A program made the position numbers and the translations under genes. From Pseudomonadota bacterium (lineage in GTDB: Bacteria; Pseudomonadota; Gammaproteobacteria; Xanthomonadales; Rhodanobacteraceae), in NCBI GenBank assembly GCA_023388255.1, contig JAEWGO010000008.1:124001-188000 (forward strand): a stretch of DNA of 64,000 nucleotides, given 5' to 3'. Positions 41,444-50,899 of the stretch are shown here, in pieces. The first letter of the stretch is position 1. Every line of letters begins with the position of its first letter. The notes under the pieces were generated by a model, which worked only from the letters and a program-made list of their open reading frames with translations, searched no databases and was not told the origin of the DNA.

Positions 41444-42832
41444 TCAATCGCGCGGCATCACCGCCGCCTGCTCGATTTCCACGCGCAGTGTCTCGGCCAG
41501 TTCCGCACGCACAACCTCGAACTGGTCCTGCTTGCGCAGATCCTTGACCGTGACGATGCCCTTGGCAATCTCGTCCGGCCCTAGCACGAGCACGAAACGG
41601 ATGCCGGCGCGATCGGCGTACTTGAACTGCTTGGCCAGCTTGCCCGGCTCGACCACGGCTTCGGTGTTGATGCCGGCCATGCGCAGCTCGGTGGCGAGTT
41701 CGAGATAGCGCGGCAGTTCGTTCTCGTCCATCTGCGCGACCAATGCCTGCACCGTGCTGCGACCACCCTTCAGCAAACCGGCTTCGCGCAACTGCCAGTA
41801 CAGGCGCGTTGCGCCGATCGAGATGCCGACGCCGGGCAGTCGCGATTTCGTGTAGTGGCTGGCAAGATTTTCGTAACGCCCGCCGGAGCAGATCGAACCG
41901 ATCTGCGGGTGTTCGTTCAAGGTCGTCTCGTAGACCGTGCCGGTGTAGTAGTCGAGGCCACGCGCGATCGAGAGGTTCAGCGCGAAATGCGACTCAGGCA
42001 CGCCGAATGCCTTGATGAGGCCGAGCACTTCACGCAGTTCCGCCCTGCCCTGTTCGAGCGCGTCGCTGCCGACGCCGAGCGAGTCGAGCTTGGCGAACGC
42101 ATCGGCGAGCGAGGTCGAGCGAAATCCGACGAAATCGAGCAACTGGGCGACCGCGTCGGCGGAAAGGCTGAAGCCTTCGCCGGAAAGCGTCTCGCGCACC
42201 GCTTCCGCTCCGCGCTTGTCGAGCTTGTCGACCTCGCGCAGCACCGCACCTTGGCGATCAGTGTCGGCGAGGCCAAGCCCTTCGAGGAATCCGCGCATCA
42301 GCTTGCGATTGTTGATCTGGATCGCGAACGCGCCGATGTCGAGGTCACGGAACACGTTGTAGATGACCGCCGGCAATTCGGCGTCGTAGCGCACCGACAA
42401 CGTGTCCTTGCCGACCACGTCGATATCGCACTGGTAGAACTCGCGGAAGCGTCCGCGCTGCGCACGCTCGCCGCGATAGACACGCTGAATCTGATAGCGG
42501 CGGAACGGAAACACGAGATCGTGCTCGTGCTCGGCCACATAACGCGCGAGCGGCACGGTCAGGTCGAAACGCAGCGCCAGTTCCGGCACCTCGCCTTCCT
42601 TCGCCGCCTGCAGCGCGCCGGTCGACTGCACGAAGTAAACCTGGCGCTCGGTCTCGCCGCCCTCCTTCGTCAGCAGCACGCTGGAGAACTCCATCACCGG
42701 CGTCTCGATCGGAAGGAAGCCGAAGCGCTCGTAGTTGCGCCGGATCGCATCCAGCATCGACTGGAACGCAACCTGGTCGAGCGGCAACAGTTCGAGCACG
42801 CCAGGCATCGTGCGGGCTTGGGTGACGGCCAT
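41444..42832 (-). CDS. hisS: Histidyl-tRNA synthetase
   Basis: This is a 462-residue class II synthetase charging tRNA-His. Visible features are the ATP-site motif 2 region ([20 protein letters not shown]), the HisRS motif [13 protein letters not shown], the HisRS motif B region ([10 protein letters not shown]), motif 3 ([15 protein letters not shown]) and a C-terminal anticodon-binding domain. The wording [12 protein letters not shown] and [15 protein letters not shown] resembles the eukaryote/archaea-like HisRS branch more than E. coli HisS. The start [12 protein letters not shown] is at 42832. It lies upstream of the lyase gene on the same strand with 186 nt of repeat-rich spacer. Confidence 0.95.
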   Translation of the reverse strand: MAVTQARTMPGVLELLPLDQVAFQSMLDAIRRNYERFGFLPIETPVMEFSSVLLTKEGGETERQVYFVQSTGALQAAKEGEVPELALRFDLTVPLARYVAEHEHDLVFPFRRYQIQRVYRGERAQRGRFREFYQCDIDVVGKDTLSVRYDAELPAVIYNVFRDLDIGAFAIQINNRKLMRGFLEGLGLADTDRQGAVLREVDKLDKRGAEAVRETLSGEGFSLSADAVAQLLDFVGFRSTSLADAFAKLDSLGVGSDALEQGRAELREVLGLIKAFGVPESHFALNLSIARGLDYYTGTVYETTLNEHPQIGSICSGGRYENLASHYTKSRLPGVGISIGATRLYWQLREAGLLKGGRSTVQALVAQMDENELPRYLELATELRMAGINTEAVVEPGKLAKQFKYADRAGIRFVLVLGPDEIAKGIVTVKDLRKQDQFEVVRAELAETLRVEIEQAAVMPRD

Positions 42833-43003
42833 TGGTGTCCTTCGGATCGGGGACGCGGCAAACTGCGCGCGCCACAGGGAACGGAGCCGCTTAGATTAGC
42901 AGACGCGACCGATATCCCGGCTGCGCAAGCTTGGATGGCGCCGCTTGCCGAAGCCGAAAATCCCGCTCCGGCGCGGGTGTGAAAGATGCCGGCGGCGAAA
43001 GGC

Positions 43004-43032
43004 TTGCGCGCCCACTGCAGCGTCGATAGAAT
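43004..43032 (+). promoter_or_regulatory. Promoter of tRNA-Pro
   Basis: TTGCGC at 43004-43009 and TAGAAT at 43027-43032 are separated by exactly 17 nt. A GC-rich discriminator (GCGCGCCCCGC) follows, as is usual for stable-RNA promoters under stringent control. The tRNA begins 27 nt after the -10. Confidence 0.7.
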
Positions 43033-43059
43033 GCGCGCCCCGCTACGGCGGTCCCGGTT

Positions 43060-43136
43060 CGGGGTGTAGCTCAGCCTGGTAGAGCGCTACCTTCGGGAGG
43101 TAGAAGTCGCAAGTTCGAATCCTGTCACCCCGACCA
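43060..43136 (+). tRNA. tRNA-Pro (anticodon CGG)
   Basis: This 77-nt tRNA has a full cloverleaf. The acceptor stem is CGGGGTG/CACCCCG with discriminator A and an encoded CCA. The D-arm GCTCAGCCTGGTAGAGC, anticodon stem CTACC/GGTAG around loop TTCGGGA, and T-arm with GTTCGAATC follow in order. Loop positions 34-36 are CGG, reading the proline codon CCG. No integrase gene or repeated att site lies beside it. Confidence 0.97.
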
Positions 43137-43148
43137 ACCAGTTCAACG

Positions 43149-43178
43149 AAAAAGGCCACCTTTACGGGTGGCCTTTTT
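43149..43178 (+). terminator. Rho-independent terminator of tRNA-Pro
   Basis: GGCCACC (43154-43160) pairs with GGTGGCC (43167-43173) around a 6-nt loop, flanked by AAAAA and TTTTT. It can act in both directions and closes the tRNA unit 12 nt after the CCA. Confidence 0.9.
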
Positions 43179-43314
43179 CGTTGGCGTGACAATGCGAGGC
43201 TCGAAGTGCGACTTCCGCAATTGCGCGCGTCGACCTCGCACGTCGCTGTTCGCACGCGTCGCCACCTGTGAGACGCGACCCGCCCACGCTAAGCGCCCCA
43301 GTCGAGGAGGCGCC

Positions 43315-43551
43315 ATGCAGACAATCTATGTGGTCGAGACGTACAAGAATTCCGATGGCGAAATCTGGCCGGAGCGGGCCGTGATCTGCCGGAACGATCA
43401 GGATGCGATCAGGCGAGCTCGGATGTTTTCCGAGGACGCAGCAGGCGTCGTCGCATACAGCCAGGAGGTAAACCCGGATGCGTGTGAGTGCTCGGCGCCT
43501 GTCGTCCTGGCGCAGTACGGCGCGGTACCGTTGGGGAGTCGCGTGATGTGA
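43315..43551 (+). CDS. Small hypothetical protein (78 aa)
   Basis: This is a 78-residue protein starting MQTIYVVETYKNSDGEIWPE. The first 12 residues look like a beta strand, and a helix follows (NDQDAIRRARMFSE). Two close cysteines lie near residue 57 (DACECSAP). A very good ribosome-binding site GAGGAGGCGCC precedes the ATG, so it is probably translated. It has no TM segment or signal peptide, and I recognise no family. It stands alone between the tRNA-Pro terminator and the convergent gene at 43798. Confidence 0.6.
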   Translation: MQTIYVVETYKNSDGEIWPERAVICRNDQDAIRRARMFSEDAAGVVAYSQEVNPDACECSAPVVLAQYGAVPLGSRVM

Positions 43552-43757
43552 GACGGCAGCAGGTCAACCTGCGCATGCTCGCCACCCCTCCTGACGGGCA
43601 CCCACTTTGCCCGCAAGCCGCCGTCGTCAGATGCCGGGGAGCGGGCGTTTTCTTTGGGGTATACAGCGACTGCCACGGATTGCGTCTGCATGCCGTCGCG
43701 TGATCGCGGCCGCAAAGTGCAGCGCACGGCGCAACGACAAGCAGAGCAATGCCATCA

Positions 43758-43785
43758 AACAAAACCCGGCAACTGCCGGGTTTTT
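43758..43785. terminator. Bidirectional terminator between convergent small genes
   Basis: CCCGGC, loop AACT, GCCGGG form a compact stem, with AAAA before it and TTTTT after it. It lies 13 nt beyond the stop of the minus-strand gene at 43798 and about 200 nt after the plus-strand small gene. Confidence 0.85.
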
Positions 43786-43797
43786 GTTTCTGCTGTT

Positions 43798-44163
43798 CTA
43801 GCGACTCGCCTGCTTGCGGTCGCCGCCGCGGCCGGACTTGGCCTGCGGTCCTGCCGAGGGTTGCGGATTGAGGTCGTTGAGCAGTGCGCGCAGGTCGACG
43901 GAGATGGTTTCGCCGTCGCCGGCAAGATCGAGCGCAGCCATCGAACGTTTCGACAAGGCAGCGCGATCGATATACAACTCGCGATCAGCCTCGGGCGGGC
44001 GCGTTGCGCTGCAGAGGCTGCGATTCAGCCGCAACAAACTCGTTCCAGAACGCTGCCACGGACGGTCCGGCGACAGCCGCTTGACCATCACGCTTTCGAG
44101 TTTCACGACTACCGTGTCTTCACCCACTTCCGTGCAACGTCCAATACCGATATCGTAAGTCAT
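43798..44163 (-). CDS. Hypothetical protein (121 aa)
   Basis: This is a 121-residue soluble protein starting MTYDIGIGRCTEVGEDTVVVKLESVMVKRL. AGGAAACCAGATTG precedes the ATG, and a TTG one codon earlier is less likely. The first 35 residues look like beta strands. The middle is Arg-rich, and the C-terminal 25 residues (PQPSAGPQAKSGRGGDRKQ) appear disordered. No domain is recognised. It is followed by a compact terminator, which suggests a single-gene transcription unit. Confidence 0.6.
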   Translation of the reverse strand: MTYDIGIGRCTEVGEDTVVVKLESVMVKRLSPDRPWQRSGTSLLRLNRSLCSATRPPEADRELYIDRAALSKRSMAALDLAGDGETISVDLRALLNDLNPQPSAGPQAKSGRGGDRKQASR

Positions 44164-44449
44164 CAATCTGGTTTCCTCAGGGAACGCTGGAATTCCCAGC
44201 GACGTGCCTCCGCGCGATACATGAAACTGCCAGTGCGAATCGCTTCGGATCCGCAGCGACGAAAGCCAACATTCGATTATGACAGCACGCTTGTAAGATT
44301 GCGTTAGCGAGGCGCGTCGATTTCGCCGAAATCACGCGAAGAATATATCGCAACAGAATGAATTTGCAGGAAAAACACCGGCCCTTCGGCGCTTCGGATT
44401 ACTCTGCAATTACCTGCATTGATGGGCAATCCGGTAAAGGTCGCCGGAT

Positions 44450-45514
44450 TCAACCGGCGCTCGCCGCGGCATTTCCTGCGATGACCTGATTGGTTGCAAG
44501 CAGCGGATTGCCCGCCTCGCGCCAACCGTCCTTGTCGAAGATCACCAAACGCGAACCGGTGCGATGGAGTTTGGCGTACCCAGCGAGCAATGGCTCGGGC
44601 AACCCGGGCAAGGTCACGTCGATTCCGCCGGACGTCCATTCGATCGTCGCCGCCTGCTGCAGCTCGTCTTGCAGCGGCGCTGTCAGCGGGGCTCCCCGCA
44701 CATGCCCAGCCAAGTCGATGCGCGAGCGGTAAGTCCGCACACACGTTGCGAGGACCAGCAGCAACTCGTGCCGCCTCGGTGGCCGAGCACCGAACCGGTG
44801 TGCGATGTGGATCGAGACGGTTTCGCGATCCCGCAGTGGCGAGCCGGGTCCGGAAACATCGAAGCGCTCTGGCTTCGCGGCCAAGTCGAGCAGGCGTCGC
44901 CGACTCAGCGCGATCTGGCTGGCATGCGCCTGCATCGCTTCGCGCTTGGAACGATCCCGCCTGGCATCGACGGCGATGCAGCGCGGATTCGCCAACAGCG
45001 CTTCGCCATGCACGATGTAACCGAGCCGTGTCGCGGCGCTGCCCGCGCGTAGCAAGGCGATGTCGAGCATCACGCGCAGCGCGCTGTGGTCAGGATGGCG
45101 ATCGCCGAGCGCCGGCAACGCGACGTGGGTCGGCGCGAAATCGGCGATCTCGGCAGCCAACGTGGCCGTCGCGGCATCATCGCGCATCAACACATCGGTC
45201 AAGCCCTGATCCGGCCAACCCAGAAAGCGCGCATCCGCCGGATCGACTCCGAGCACCGCCAGTGCGATGGCGGCCTCGCGCCGACGCCGCTGGCCCCAGC
45301 GCGCGCGCTCGGCAACGCCAATGCGCCAGCGTCGCTCAAGCCAGCGCTGCGGCCATGGGTTGTTGTCGCCATCGGTCGCGAACACGACGCGCAGGCTCGC
45401 GCCAGCGGCGCGCGCGGACTGGATCAGCGCGCCCGCAGCCAGCGTTTCATCATCCGGATGCGGCGCGAACACGAGCAAGCGGTCATGCCGGGAAAGCTGC
45501 AACAACTCCGTCAT
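44450..45514 (-). CDS. PIG-L family (LmbE-like) deacetylase
   Basis: This is a 354-residue zinc-dependent N-deacetylase of the PIG-L/LmbE group, which acts on GlcNAc-containing lipids or small thiol precursors. The metal motif is FAPHPDDETLAAGAL near residues 16-30, and the second metal His lies in LGDRHPDHSALR. A region of about 110 residues beyond the catalytic domain has no clear assignment. No signal peptide is seen, so it is cytoplasmic. It is divergent from the GT2 glycosyltransferase with 227 nt between them. Joint work on a surface glycan is plausible but not proven. Confidence 0.9.
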   Translation of the reverse strand: MTELLQLSRHDRLLVFAPHPDDETLAAGALIQSARAAGASLRVVFATDGDNNPWPQRWLERRWRIGVAERARWGQRRRREAAIALAVLGVDPADARFLGWPDQGLTDVLMRDDAATATLAAEIADFAPTHVALPALGDRHPDHSALRVMLDIALLRAGSAATRLGYIVHGEALLANPRCIAVDARRDRSKREAMQAHASQIALSRRRLLDLAAKPERFDVSGPGSPLRDRETVSIHIAHRFGARPPRRHELLLVLATCVRTYRSRIDLAGHVRGAPLTAPLQDELQQAATIEWTSGGIDVTLPGLPEPLLAGYAKLHRTGSRLVIFDKDGWREAGNPLLATNQVIAGNAAASAG

Positions 45515-45741
45515 CGATCTTCCATCGTGGCGAACGAGAATCGAGCCAGGCGGCGTCCGCGTTCTTCGCCGCGAAGCCTAGCGCAAGTGGTGCGCCGATG
45601 GATGCGTCAGCACCCCTGCGCAGTGCCATGGCCGCGTCTGCAACGGCACCGATCCGGCATCACAGGTTAAGAGAACATTGTTCACTCGAGGTTGTCACCG
45701 AGACCGCAAAGTCGCCGCGTTACCGCGTCCATCTTTTTCCC

Positions 45742-47106
45742 ATGCCCAATTCCAGTCCGGCTTCCCCGTCGCGCGGCGCGCTGCACCATCCGCACGACTA
45801 CCACGACATTCCCGGCGACGGTCTCTACCGGATCGTCATCCTGCTCGGATTTGCCGCGCTGCTCTACGCCAGCTGGCATTTCAACGTCTTCCACGGCGTG
45901 CTGCATTCGGCGCGCCATCACGAGTGGGGCCGCTTCATCGTCGGGCCGGCGATCCTGTGGGCGGCGATGGGCCTGCTGATGCTGCTGTTCCGCACCTTGC
46001 TGTGGTTCCGCTATCGCACGCCGCCGCTGGCTGACATGACCGATGCGCCGAGCATGACCGTGGTCATCCCGGCTTACAACGAGGGCGAAATGGTCGCTCG
46101 ATCGATCGAGTCGGTCGCGCACGCGCGCTATGCGCGCGAGCAGCTCGAAATATTTGTCGTCGACGACGGCAGCAGCGACGACACCTGGCAGCACGTCGAG
46201 CGTACGGCCGCGCGCTTTCCCGGACTCGTCACCGCGCTGCGTTTCGAGCGCAATCGCGGCAAGCGCGCGGCGCTCGAAGCCGGTTTCCGCCGCGGCCGCG
46301 GCGAGATCGTGGTCACGATCGACTCAGACAGCGTGATCGAGCCGGACACCCTGCTCGCGATGGCCGGCGCGTTCCGCTGCCCGAATGTCGGCGCGGTCGC
46401 CGGCAAGGTCGCCGTGTTCAATCGCAAGGACGGCCTGATCCCGCGCATGCTGAAAGTGCGGTTTGCGCTGTCGTTCGATTTCCTGCGCGCGGTGCAAAGC
46501 ACTTATGGCACCGTCTATTGCTGCCCTGGCGCGCTTGCCGGTTACCGTGCGAGCGTCGTGCGCAAGGTGCTCGATGCGTGGATGAACCAGCGCTTCCTCG
46601 GCCGTCCCTGCACCTATGGCGAAGACCGCGCGCTGACCAACGACATTCTCAACGAGGGCTACGACTGCATCTACCAGCGCGCCGCGATCGTGCACACGCT
46701 GGTGCCGACCACGTATCAGCGCCTGTGCAAGATGTTCCTGCGCTGGGACCGCAGCTATGTGCGCGAGGAATTGCGTTTCATCGGCGGCATCGTCTGGAAG
46801 CGTCCGCCGGTGGCGCGCGCGATCGCCCTCGCGGAAATCGTCATCACGAACCTGCGCTATCCGATCGGCTGGGCGACCTTGGCACTGCTCGTGTCGATGG
46901 CGCCGATCCATCCGGACGTGCTGCTGCGCTTCTGTTGCGCGCTCCTGCTCGTGTCCGCGTTCAACATGCTCTATTACCTGCGCAGCGAACGCAGCTGGGA
47001 TTTCGTCTATGGCATCGGCTATTCGTTCTTCTCGGCGTTCGCGTTGTTCTGGATCTTCCCGTATGCGCTGTGCACCGCACGCGCGCAGGGCTGGCTGACG
47101 CGCTGA
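45742..47106 (+). CDS. Membrane GT2 glycosyltransferase (hyaluronan/chitin synthase-like)
   Basis: This is a 454-residue processive-type beta-glycosyltransferase. TM helices lie at about 28-48 and 70-88. The GT-A domain has MTVVIPAYNEGE, VVDDGSSDDT, the metal motif TIDSDS, and the acceptor acid in YGEDRALTND. In place of the usual Q-x-x-RW, a related motif CKMFLRWDRSY follows. Three or four TM helices end the protein (WATLALLVSMAP…, FVYGIGYSFFSAFALFWIFP). This is the NodC/HasA/PgaC plan. It probably moves a polysaccharide across the inner membrane while making it. Polymer and sugar donor are unknown. The start is ATG 45742. Confidence 0.9.
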   Translation: MPNSSPASPSRGALHHPHDYHDIPGDGLYRIVILLGFAALLYASWHFNVFHGVLHSARHHEWGRFIVGPAILWAAMGLLMLLFRTLLWFRYRTPPLADMTDAPSMTVVIPAYNEGEMVARSIESVAHARYAREQLEIFVVDDGSSDDTWQHVERTAARFPGLVTALRFERNRGKRAALEAGFRRGRGEIVVTIDSDSVIEPDTLLAMAGAFRCPNVGAVAGKVAVFNRKDGLIPRMLKVRFALSFDFLRAVQSTYGTVYCCPGALAGYRASVVRKVLDAWMNQRFLGRPCTYGEDRALTNDILNEGYDCIYQRAAIVHTLVPTTYQRLCKMFLRWDRSYVREELRFIGGIVWKRPPVARAIALAEIVITNLRYPIGWATLALLVSMAPIHPDVLLRFCCALLLVSAFNMLYYLRSERSWDFVYGIGYSFFSAFALFWIFPYALCTARAQGWLTR

Positions 47107-47150
47107 TCGAAGCGGACCTCGACAACGGCGCTTCAGAGACGAATGCCGGA

Positions 47151-48431
47151 TCAGTCCTGTCCGGCCCGGCTCGGCGCATGCCGCACCTGCCCTTCGCCGC
47201 GCACCACGTAGCGCTCGATCGTCAGCGATTCGGCGCCCATCGGGCCATACGCGTGCAGGCGCGTCGTCGAGATGCCAATCTCCGCACCGAGCCCGAGTTC
47301 GCCACCATCGCTGAAGCGTGACGACGCGTTGACCATGACGACCGCCGAGCGCAGTGCGGCGACGAAGCGCTCCGCAGCCGCCTCCTCGCGCGTCGCGATG
47401 ACTTCGGTGTGGTCCGAGCCGTAACGGCGGATGTGCGCGATGGCCGCATCGAAATGTTCGACGACACGCACGGCGATGACGAGGTCGAGGAACTCGGCCG
47501 CATAGTCGACCTCCGTTGCCGGCACGAGGTCCGATGCGAACGCGCGCGTGCGTTCGCAACCGCGAACCTCGACGCCACGTTCGCGCAGCGCCGCCAGCGC
47601 GCGCGGCAGGAAGTCCGCGGCCGCGTCGGCATGCACCAGCAAGGTTTCCAGCGAATTGCACACCGCCGGCCGCGTGGTCTTGCCGTCGATCAGCAGGCGC
47701 AGCGCGAGGTCGGCATCGGCGCTCGCATCGACATACAGATGGCAAACGCCCTGGTAGTGCTTGATAACCGGCACGCGCGCGTGTTCGGCGACGAAGCGAA
47801 TCAGGCTCTCGCCACCGCGCGGGATCGCGAGATCGACGAGATCGCTCAGCTGCAACAGTTCGAGCACCGTCTCGCGGCGCAAATCCTCGATCAGCGTGAT
47901 CGCCGCCTCGGGCAAGTCCTGCGCACGCAGCGCCGCACGCAACACATCCGCAATCGCGCGATTGCTGTTGAACGCCTCCGAGCCGCCGCGCAGCAAAACG
48001 ACATTGCCTGCGAAGAAACACAGCGCCGCGGCATCGGCGGTCACGTTCGGACGCGCCTCGTAGATCATCGCGACAAGGCCGAGTGGAATACGCACGCGCT
48101 CGACCCGGATGCCATTCGGTCGCATTTCGCGACGCGTGACCTGCCCGACCGGGTCGCGCAGCCCTGCAACGGCACGAACGCCGGCCGCAACGTTCGCGAG
48201 GCGTGCTGCATCGAGCCGCAGACGATCGACCAGATGGTCAGCGCGACCTGCCGCGATCGCCACGGCAACGTCGCGCGCATTCGCGTCGAGAATCCCGACC
48301 GAGTCGGCATCGAGCGCATCTGCCATCGCGACCAGCGCTGCGCGCTTGCGCTCCGTCGACAGCGCGGCGATCACCGGGCCTGCCGCACTCGCGGCCAGCG
48401 CGAGGTCGCGCACCGAGACAGCTTCGTTCAT
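47151..48431 (-). CDS. proA: Gamma-glutamyl phosphate reductase (glutamate-5-semialdehyde dehydrogenase)
   Basis: This is a 426-residue enzyme of the aldehyde dehydrogenase superfamily. It reduces glutamyl-5-phosphate with NADPH, the second step of proline synthesis. The catalytic Cys lies in [14 protein letters not shown]. Other family phrases are [35 protein letters not shown] and [11 protein letters not shown], and the tail [14 protein letters not shown]. The start overlaps the proB stop (ATGA), so translation is coupled. It is the last gene of the minus-strand arg/pro run. Confidence 0.97.
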   Translation of the reverse strand: MNEAVSVRDLALAASAAGPVIAALSTERKRAALVAMADALDADSVGILDANARDVAVAIAAGRADHLVDRLRLDAARLANVAAGVRAVAGLRDPVGQVTRREMRPNGIRVERVRIPLGLVAMIYEARPNVTADAAALCFFAGNVVLLRGGSEAFNSNRAIADVLRAALRAQDLPEAAITLIEDLRRETVLELLQLSDLVDLAIPRGGESLIRFVAEHARVPVIKHYQGVCHLYVDASADADLALRLLIDGKTTRPAVCNSLETLLVHADAAADFLPRALAALRERGVEVRGCERTRAFASDLVPATEVDYAAEFLDLVIAVRVVEHFDAAIAHIRRYGSDHTEVIATREEAAAERFVAALRSAVVMVNASSRFSDGGELGLGAEIGISTTRLHAYGPMGAESLTIERYVVRGEGQVRHAPSRAGQD

Positions 48432-49573
48432 GGAGCCTTCTCCTTCAGCGCGACCAGGTCGTCGCGCCGAATTACGGTATCGCCGTAGCTGAAACCGAGG
48501 ATGGCCTCGATCTCGCGCGTGTGCCGCCCGGCCAGCCGGCGCATCTCGCCCGCCGCGTACTGGCACAGACCACGCGCCTGCACCACCCCGCTTCCGTCGG
48601 CAACGATTTCGACGATATCGCCGCGCGCGCACTCGCCGTCGATGCCGACGATGCCGCCCGGCAGCAGCGACGCACCACCGAGAACCGCGCGCACCGCACC
48701 CGCATCGATGCGGATGCGTGCGCCTGAACCTGGCGCATGACGCAGCCAGTACTTGCGCGCCGCGAGGCGTGTGCCGGACGCGGCGAAATGCGTACCGCGG
48801 TACCTCCCGGATGCGAGCAACGCGCCCGCATCGGCCACCGCGCCATTGAACACGATCGTCGCGATGCCGGCCTTGGCCGCCTTGGTCGCGGCTTCGAGTT
48901 TGGTGAGCATGCCGCCGGTGCCGACCGCGCTGCCCGACCCGCCGGCCATCGCGAGCACGTCCGGCGTGATCGCCGCGACCGTGTCGATCGCCTGCGCCGA
49001 CGGGTCGCGCTGCGGATGCGCGCTGTACAAGCCGTCGACGTCGCTCGCGATCAGCAGCAGGTCCGCGTCGACGAGTGCGGCGACAATCGCGGCGAGATTG
49101 TCGTTGTCGCCGAGCTTGAGTTCCTCGACTGCAACCGTGTCGTTTTCGTTGACGACCGGCACCGCTCCGAGCCGCAGCAATTCGAGCAGCGTGTTGCGCG
49201 CGTTGAGGTAACGACGACGGTTGCGCAGATCGTCATGGCTGAGCAGCACCTGGGCGGCGGGCACGTCGAGAAGCCCCTGCCACAACCCGACCATGCGTGT
49301 CTGCCCGAGTGCCGCGAGCGCCTGACGCAGCACGAGACCGCCCGCCTTGCGCGCATCCGCGGGCACGCGCGAACGTCCTGCCGCGACCGCACCGGACGAC
49401 ACCAGCACGACTTCCTTGCCAGCTGCGAGCGATGCGGAGATGAAATCCGCCAGCGCGCGCACATTCCGATCGGACAATTCGCCATCCGTTCCGGCCAGCA
49501 GGCTGCTGCCGACCTTCAACACGACGCGACGCCATGCAGGCAGCGGCCGCTCGGCGAACACGCGAGGCTTCAT
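48428..49573 (-). CDS. proB: Glutamate 5-kinase
   Basis: This is a 381-residue enzyme phosphorylating glutamate at the gamma-carboxyl, the first and usually proline-inhibited step of proline synthesis. The amino-acid kinase domain has [37 protein letters not shown] and FGDND-like LGDNDNLAA, with [12 protein letters not shown] further on. A C-terminal PUA domain begins about residue 285 ([16 protein letters not shown]). It starts 1 nt beyond the argH stop and overlaps proA by 4 nt, which argues for a single message. Confidence 0.97.
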   Translation of the reverse strand: MKPRVFAERPLPAWRRVVLKVGSSLLAGTDGELSDRNVRALADFISASLAAGKEVVLVSSGAVAAGRSRVPADARKAGGLVLRQALAALGQTRMVGLWQGLLDVPAAQVLLSHDDLRNRRRYLNARNTLLELLRLGAVPVVNENDTVAVEELKLGDNDNLAAIVAALVDADLLLIASDVDGLYSAHPQRDPSAQAIDTVAAITPDVLAMAGGSGSAVGTGGMLTKLEAATKAAKAGIATIVFNGAVADAGALLASGRYRGTHFAASGTRLAARKYWLRHAPGSGARIRIDAGAVRAVLGGASLLPGGIVGIDGECARGDIVEIVADGSGVVQARGLCQYAAGEMRRLAGRHTREIEAILGFSYGDTVIRRDDLVALKEKAP

Positions 49574-49574
49574 G

Positions 49575-50870
49575 TCAGGCTCCGAGCGTGCGCAGGCGCG
49601 CGTGCAGGTCGTCCAGTCGCAGATCCGCCGCCGCGCCCGGCGACACGCGCGCGGCGATACTCGATTCCGGTGTCCTGCCCTCGTCCGCACTGGCCGCGGT
49701 TTCGGCGGCCTTGCGATACGCCTCGCGGAACGGCATGCCGGCGGCAGCGGCCTCGATCGCGACGTCGGTCGCGTACATCGACGGCTCGATCGCCGCGCGC
49801 ATCGCCGGCGCGTTCCATTCCATCCGTTCGAGCAGGCCGGGCAGCAAGGCAAGCGCATCGAGGCCGCGATGGAACCCGTGGAAGATCGCGCCCTTCGAAA
49901 ACTGCAGATCGCGCTGGTAGCCGGATGGCAGTGACAACAACTGCTCGATCTCGGTGCGTGCAGCCGCCACGCTGGCATAGCTCGCGCGCATCAGTTCGAC
50001 GACGTCGGGATTGCGCTTGTTCGGCATGATCGAGCTGCCGGTCGTGTATTCGGCCGGCAGCTGCACGAAGCCGTATTCGGCGGTCGTGAACAGCGACAGA
50101 TCCCACGCCAGCCGACGCAAGTCGAGCAGCGCCGCGCCGAGTGCGTCGAGCGCGCCGATCTCGAACTTGCCGCGCGAAAGCTGCGCATAGATCGGGTTGA
50201 TCTGCAGGCGTGAAAAGCCAAGCGCCTGCGTCGTGTGTGCGCGATCGAGCGGCAGGTTCACACCGTAGCCTGCCGCAGTGCCGAGCGGATTCGCATCGAG
50301 CCACGCCAGCGTGTCGCGCGCGCGTTGCGCATCGTCGATGAAGGCTTCGGCGAAACCGGCGAACCACAATGCGGTCGACGACACCACCGCTCGTTGCAGA
50401 TGCGTATAGCCCGGCAGCGGCAATGCTTCGCGCGCTGCGCGGCCGAGACAGACCGCAGCGGCAGCGCGGCAGGTGTCAAACAGCTCCGCGAGCTTCGCCT
50501 TCAACCACAGGCGGGTCGCGACGAGAATCTGATCGTTGCGGCTGCGCCCGGTATGAACCTTGCGGCCGGCATCGCCGAGCCGTTCGGTCAAGCGCAGCTC
50601 GATCGCGGAATGGCCGTCCTCGTAGCGCTCGTCGAGCACGAAGCGACCGGCACGAAAGTCCTCGGCCAGCACATCGAGTTCGCGCACGATCGCACTGCGT
50701 TCGTCGGCGCCCACGATGCCGATGTTGGCGAGGCCACCGACATGCGCCTTGCTCGCCTCGATGTCGTGCAGGAAGAACTCGCGGTCGAGGAGCACGTCGT
50801 CGCCGGCGAGGAAACGCATGATGCGCTCGTCGGTGCGAGTACCGGATTTTTGCCAGAGAAGATCGGTCAT
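49575..50870 (-). CDS. argH: Argininosuccinate lyase
   Basis: This is a 431-residue enzyme of the fumarase/aspartase superfamily. It splits argininosuccinate into arginine and fumarate, the last arginine step. It has the signature [12 protein letters not shown], the TGRSRNDQ motif ([16 protein letters not shown]) and the catalytic His in GYTHLQRA. It is slightly shorter than the E. coli enzyme (457). The start [10 protein letters not shown] is at 50870, behind GGCGCTCCCC. It lies between proS and proB, with 29 nt and 1 nt gaps. Confidence 0.97.
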   Translation of the reverse strand: MTDLLWQKSGTRTDERIMRFLAGDDVLLDREFFLHDIEASKAHVGGLANIGIVGADERSAIVRELDVLAEDFRAGRFVLDERYEDGHSAIELRLTERLGDAGRKVHTGRSRNDQILVATRLWLKAKLAELFDTCRAAAAVCLGRAAREALPLPGYTHLQRAVVSSTALWFAGFAEAFIDDAQRARDTLAWLDANPLGTAAGYGVNLPLDRAHTTQALGFSRLQINPIYAQLSRGKFEIGALDALGAALLDLRRLAWDLSLFTTAEYGFVQLPAEYTTGSSIMPNKRNPDVVELMRASYASVAAARTEIEQLLSLPSGYQRDLQFSKGAIFHGFHRGLDALALLPGLLERMEWNAPAMRAAIEPSMYATDVAIEAAAAGMPFREAYRKAAETAASADEGRTPESSIAARVSPGAAADLRLDDLHARLRTLGA

Positions 50871-50899
50871 GGGGAGCGCCGGGATTCGTGAGTAGGGAG

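Noticed and set aside
43060..43551. tRNA-Pro as an integration site of a mobile island
   Set aside because: No integrase, no repeated tRNA 3' end and no change in base composition are seen nearby.
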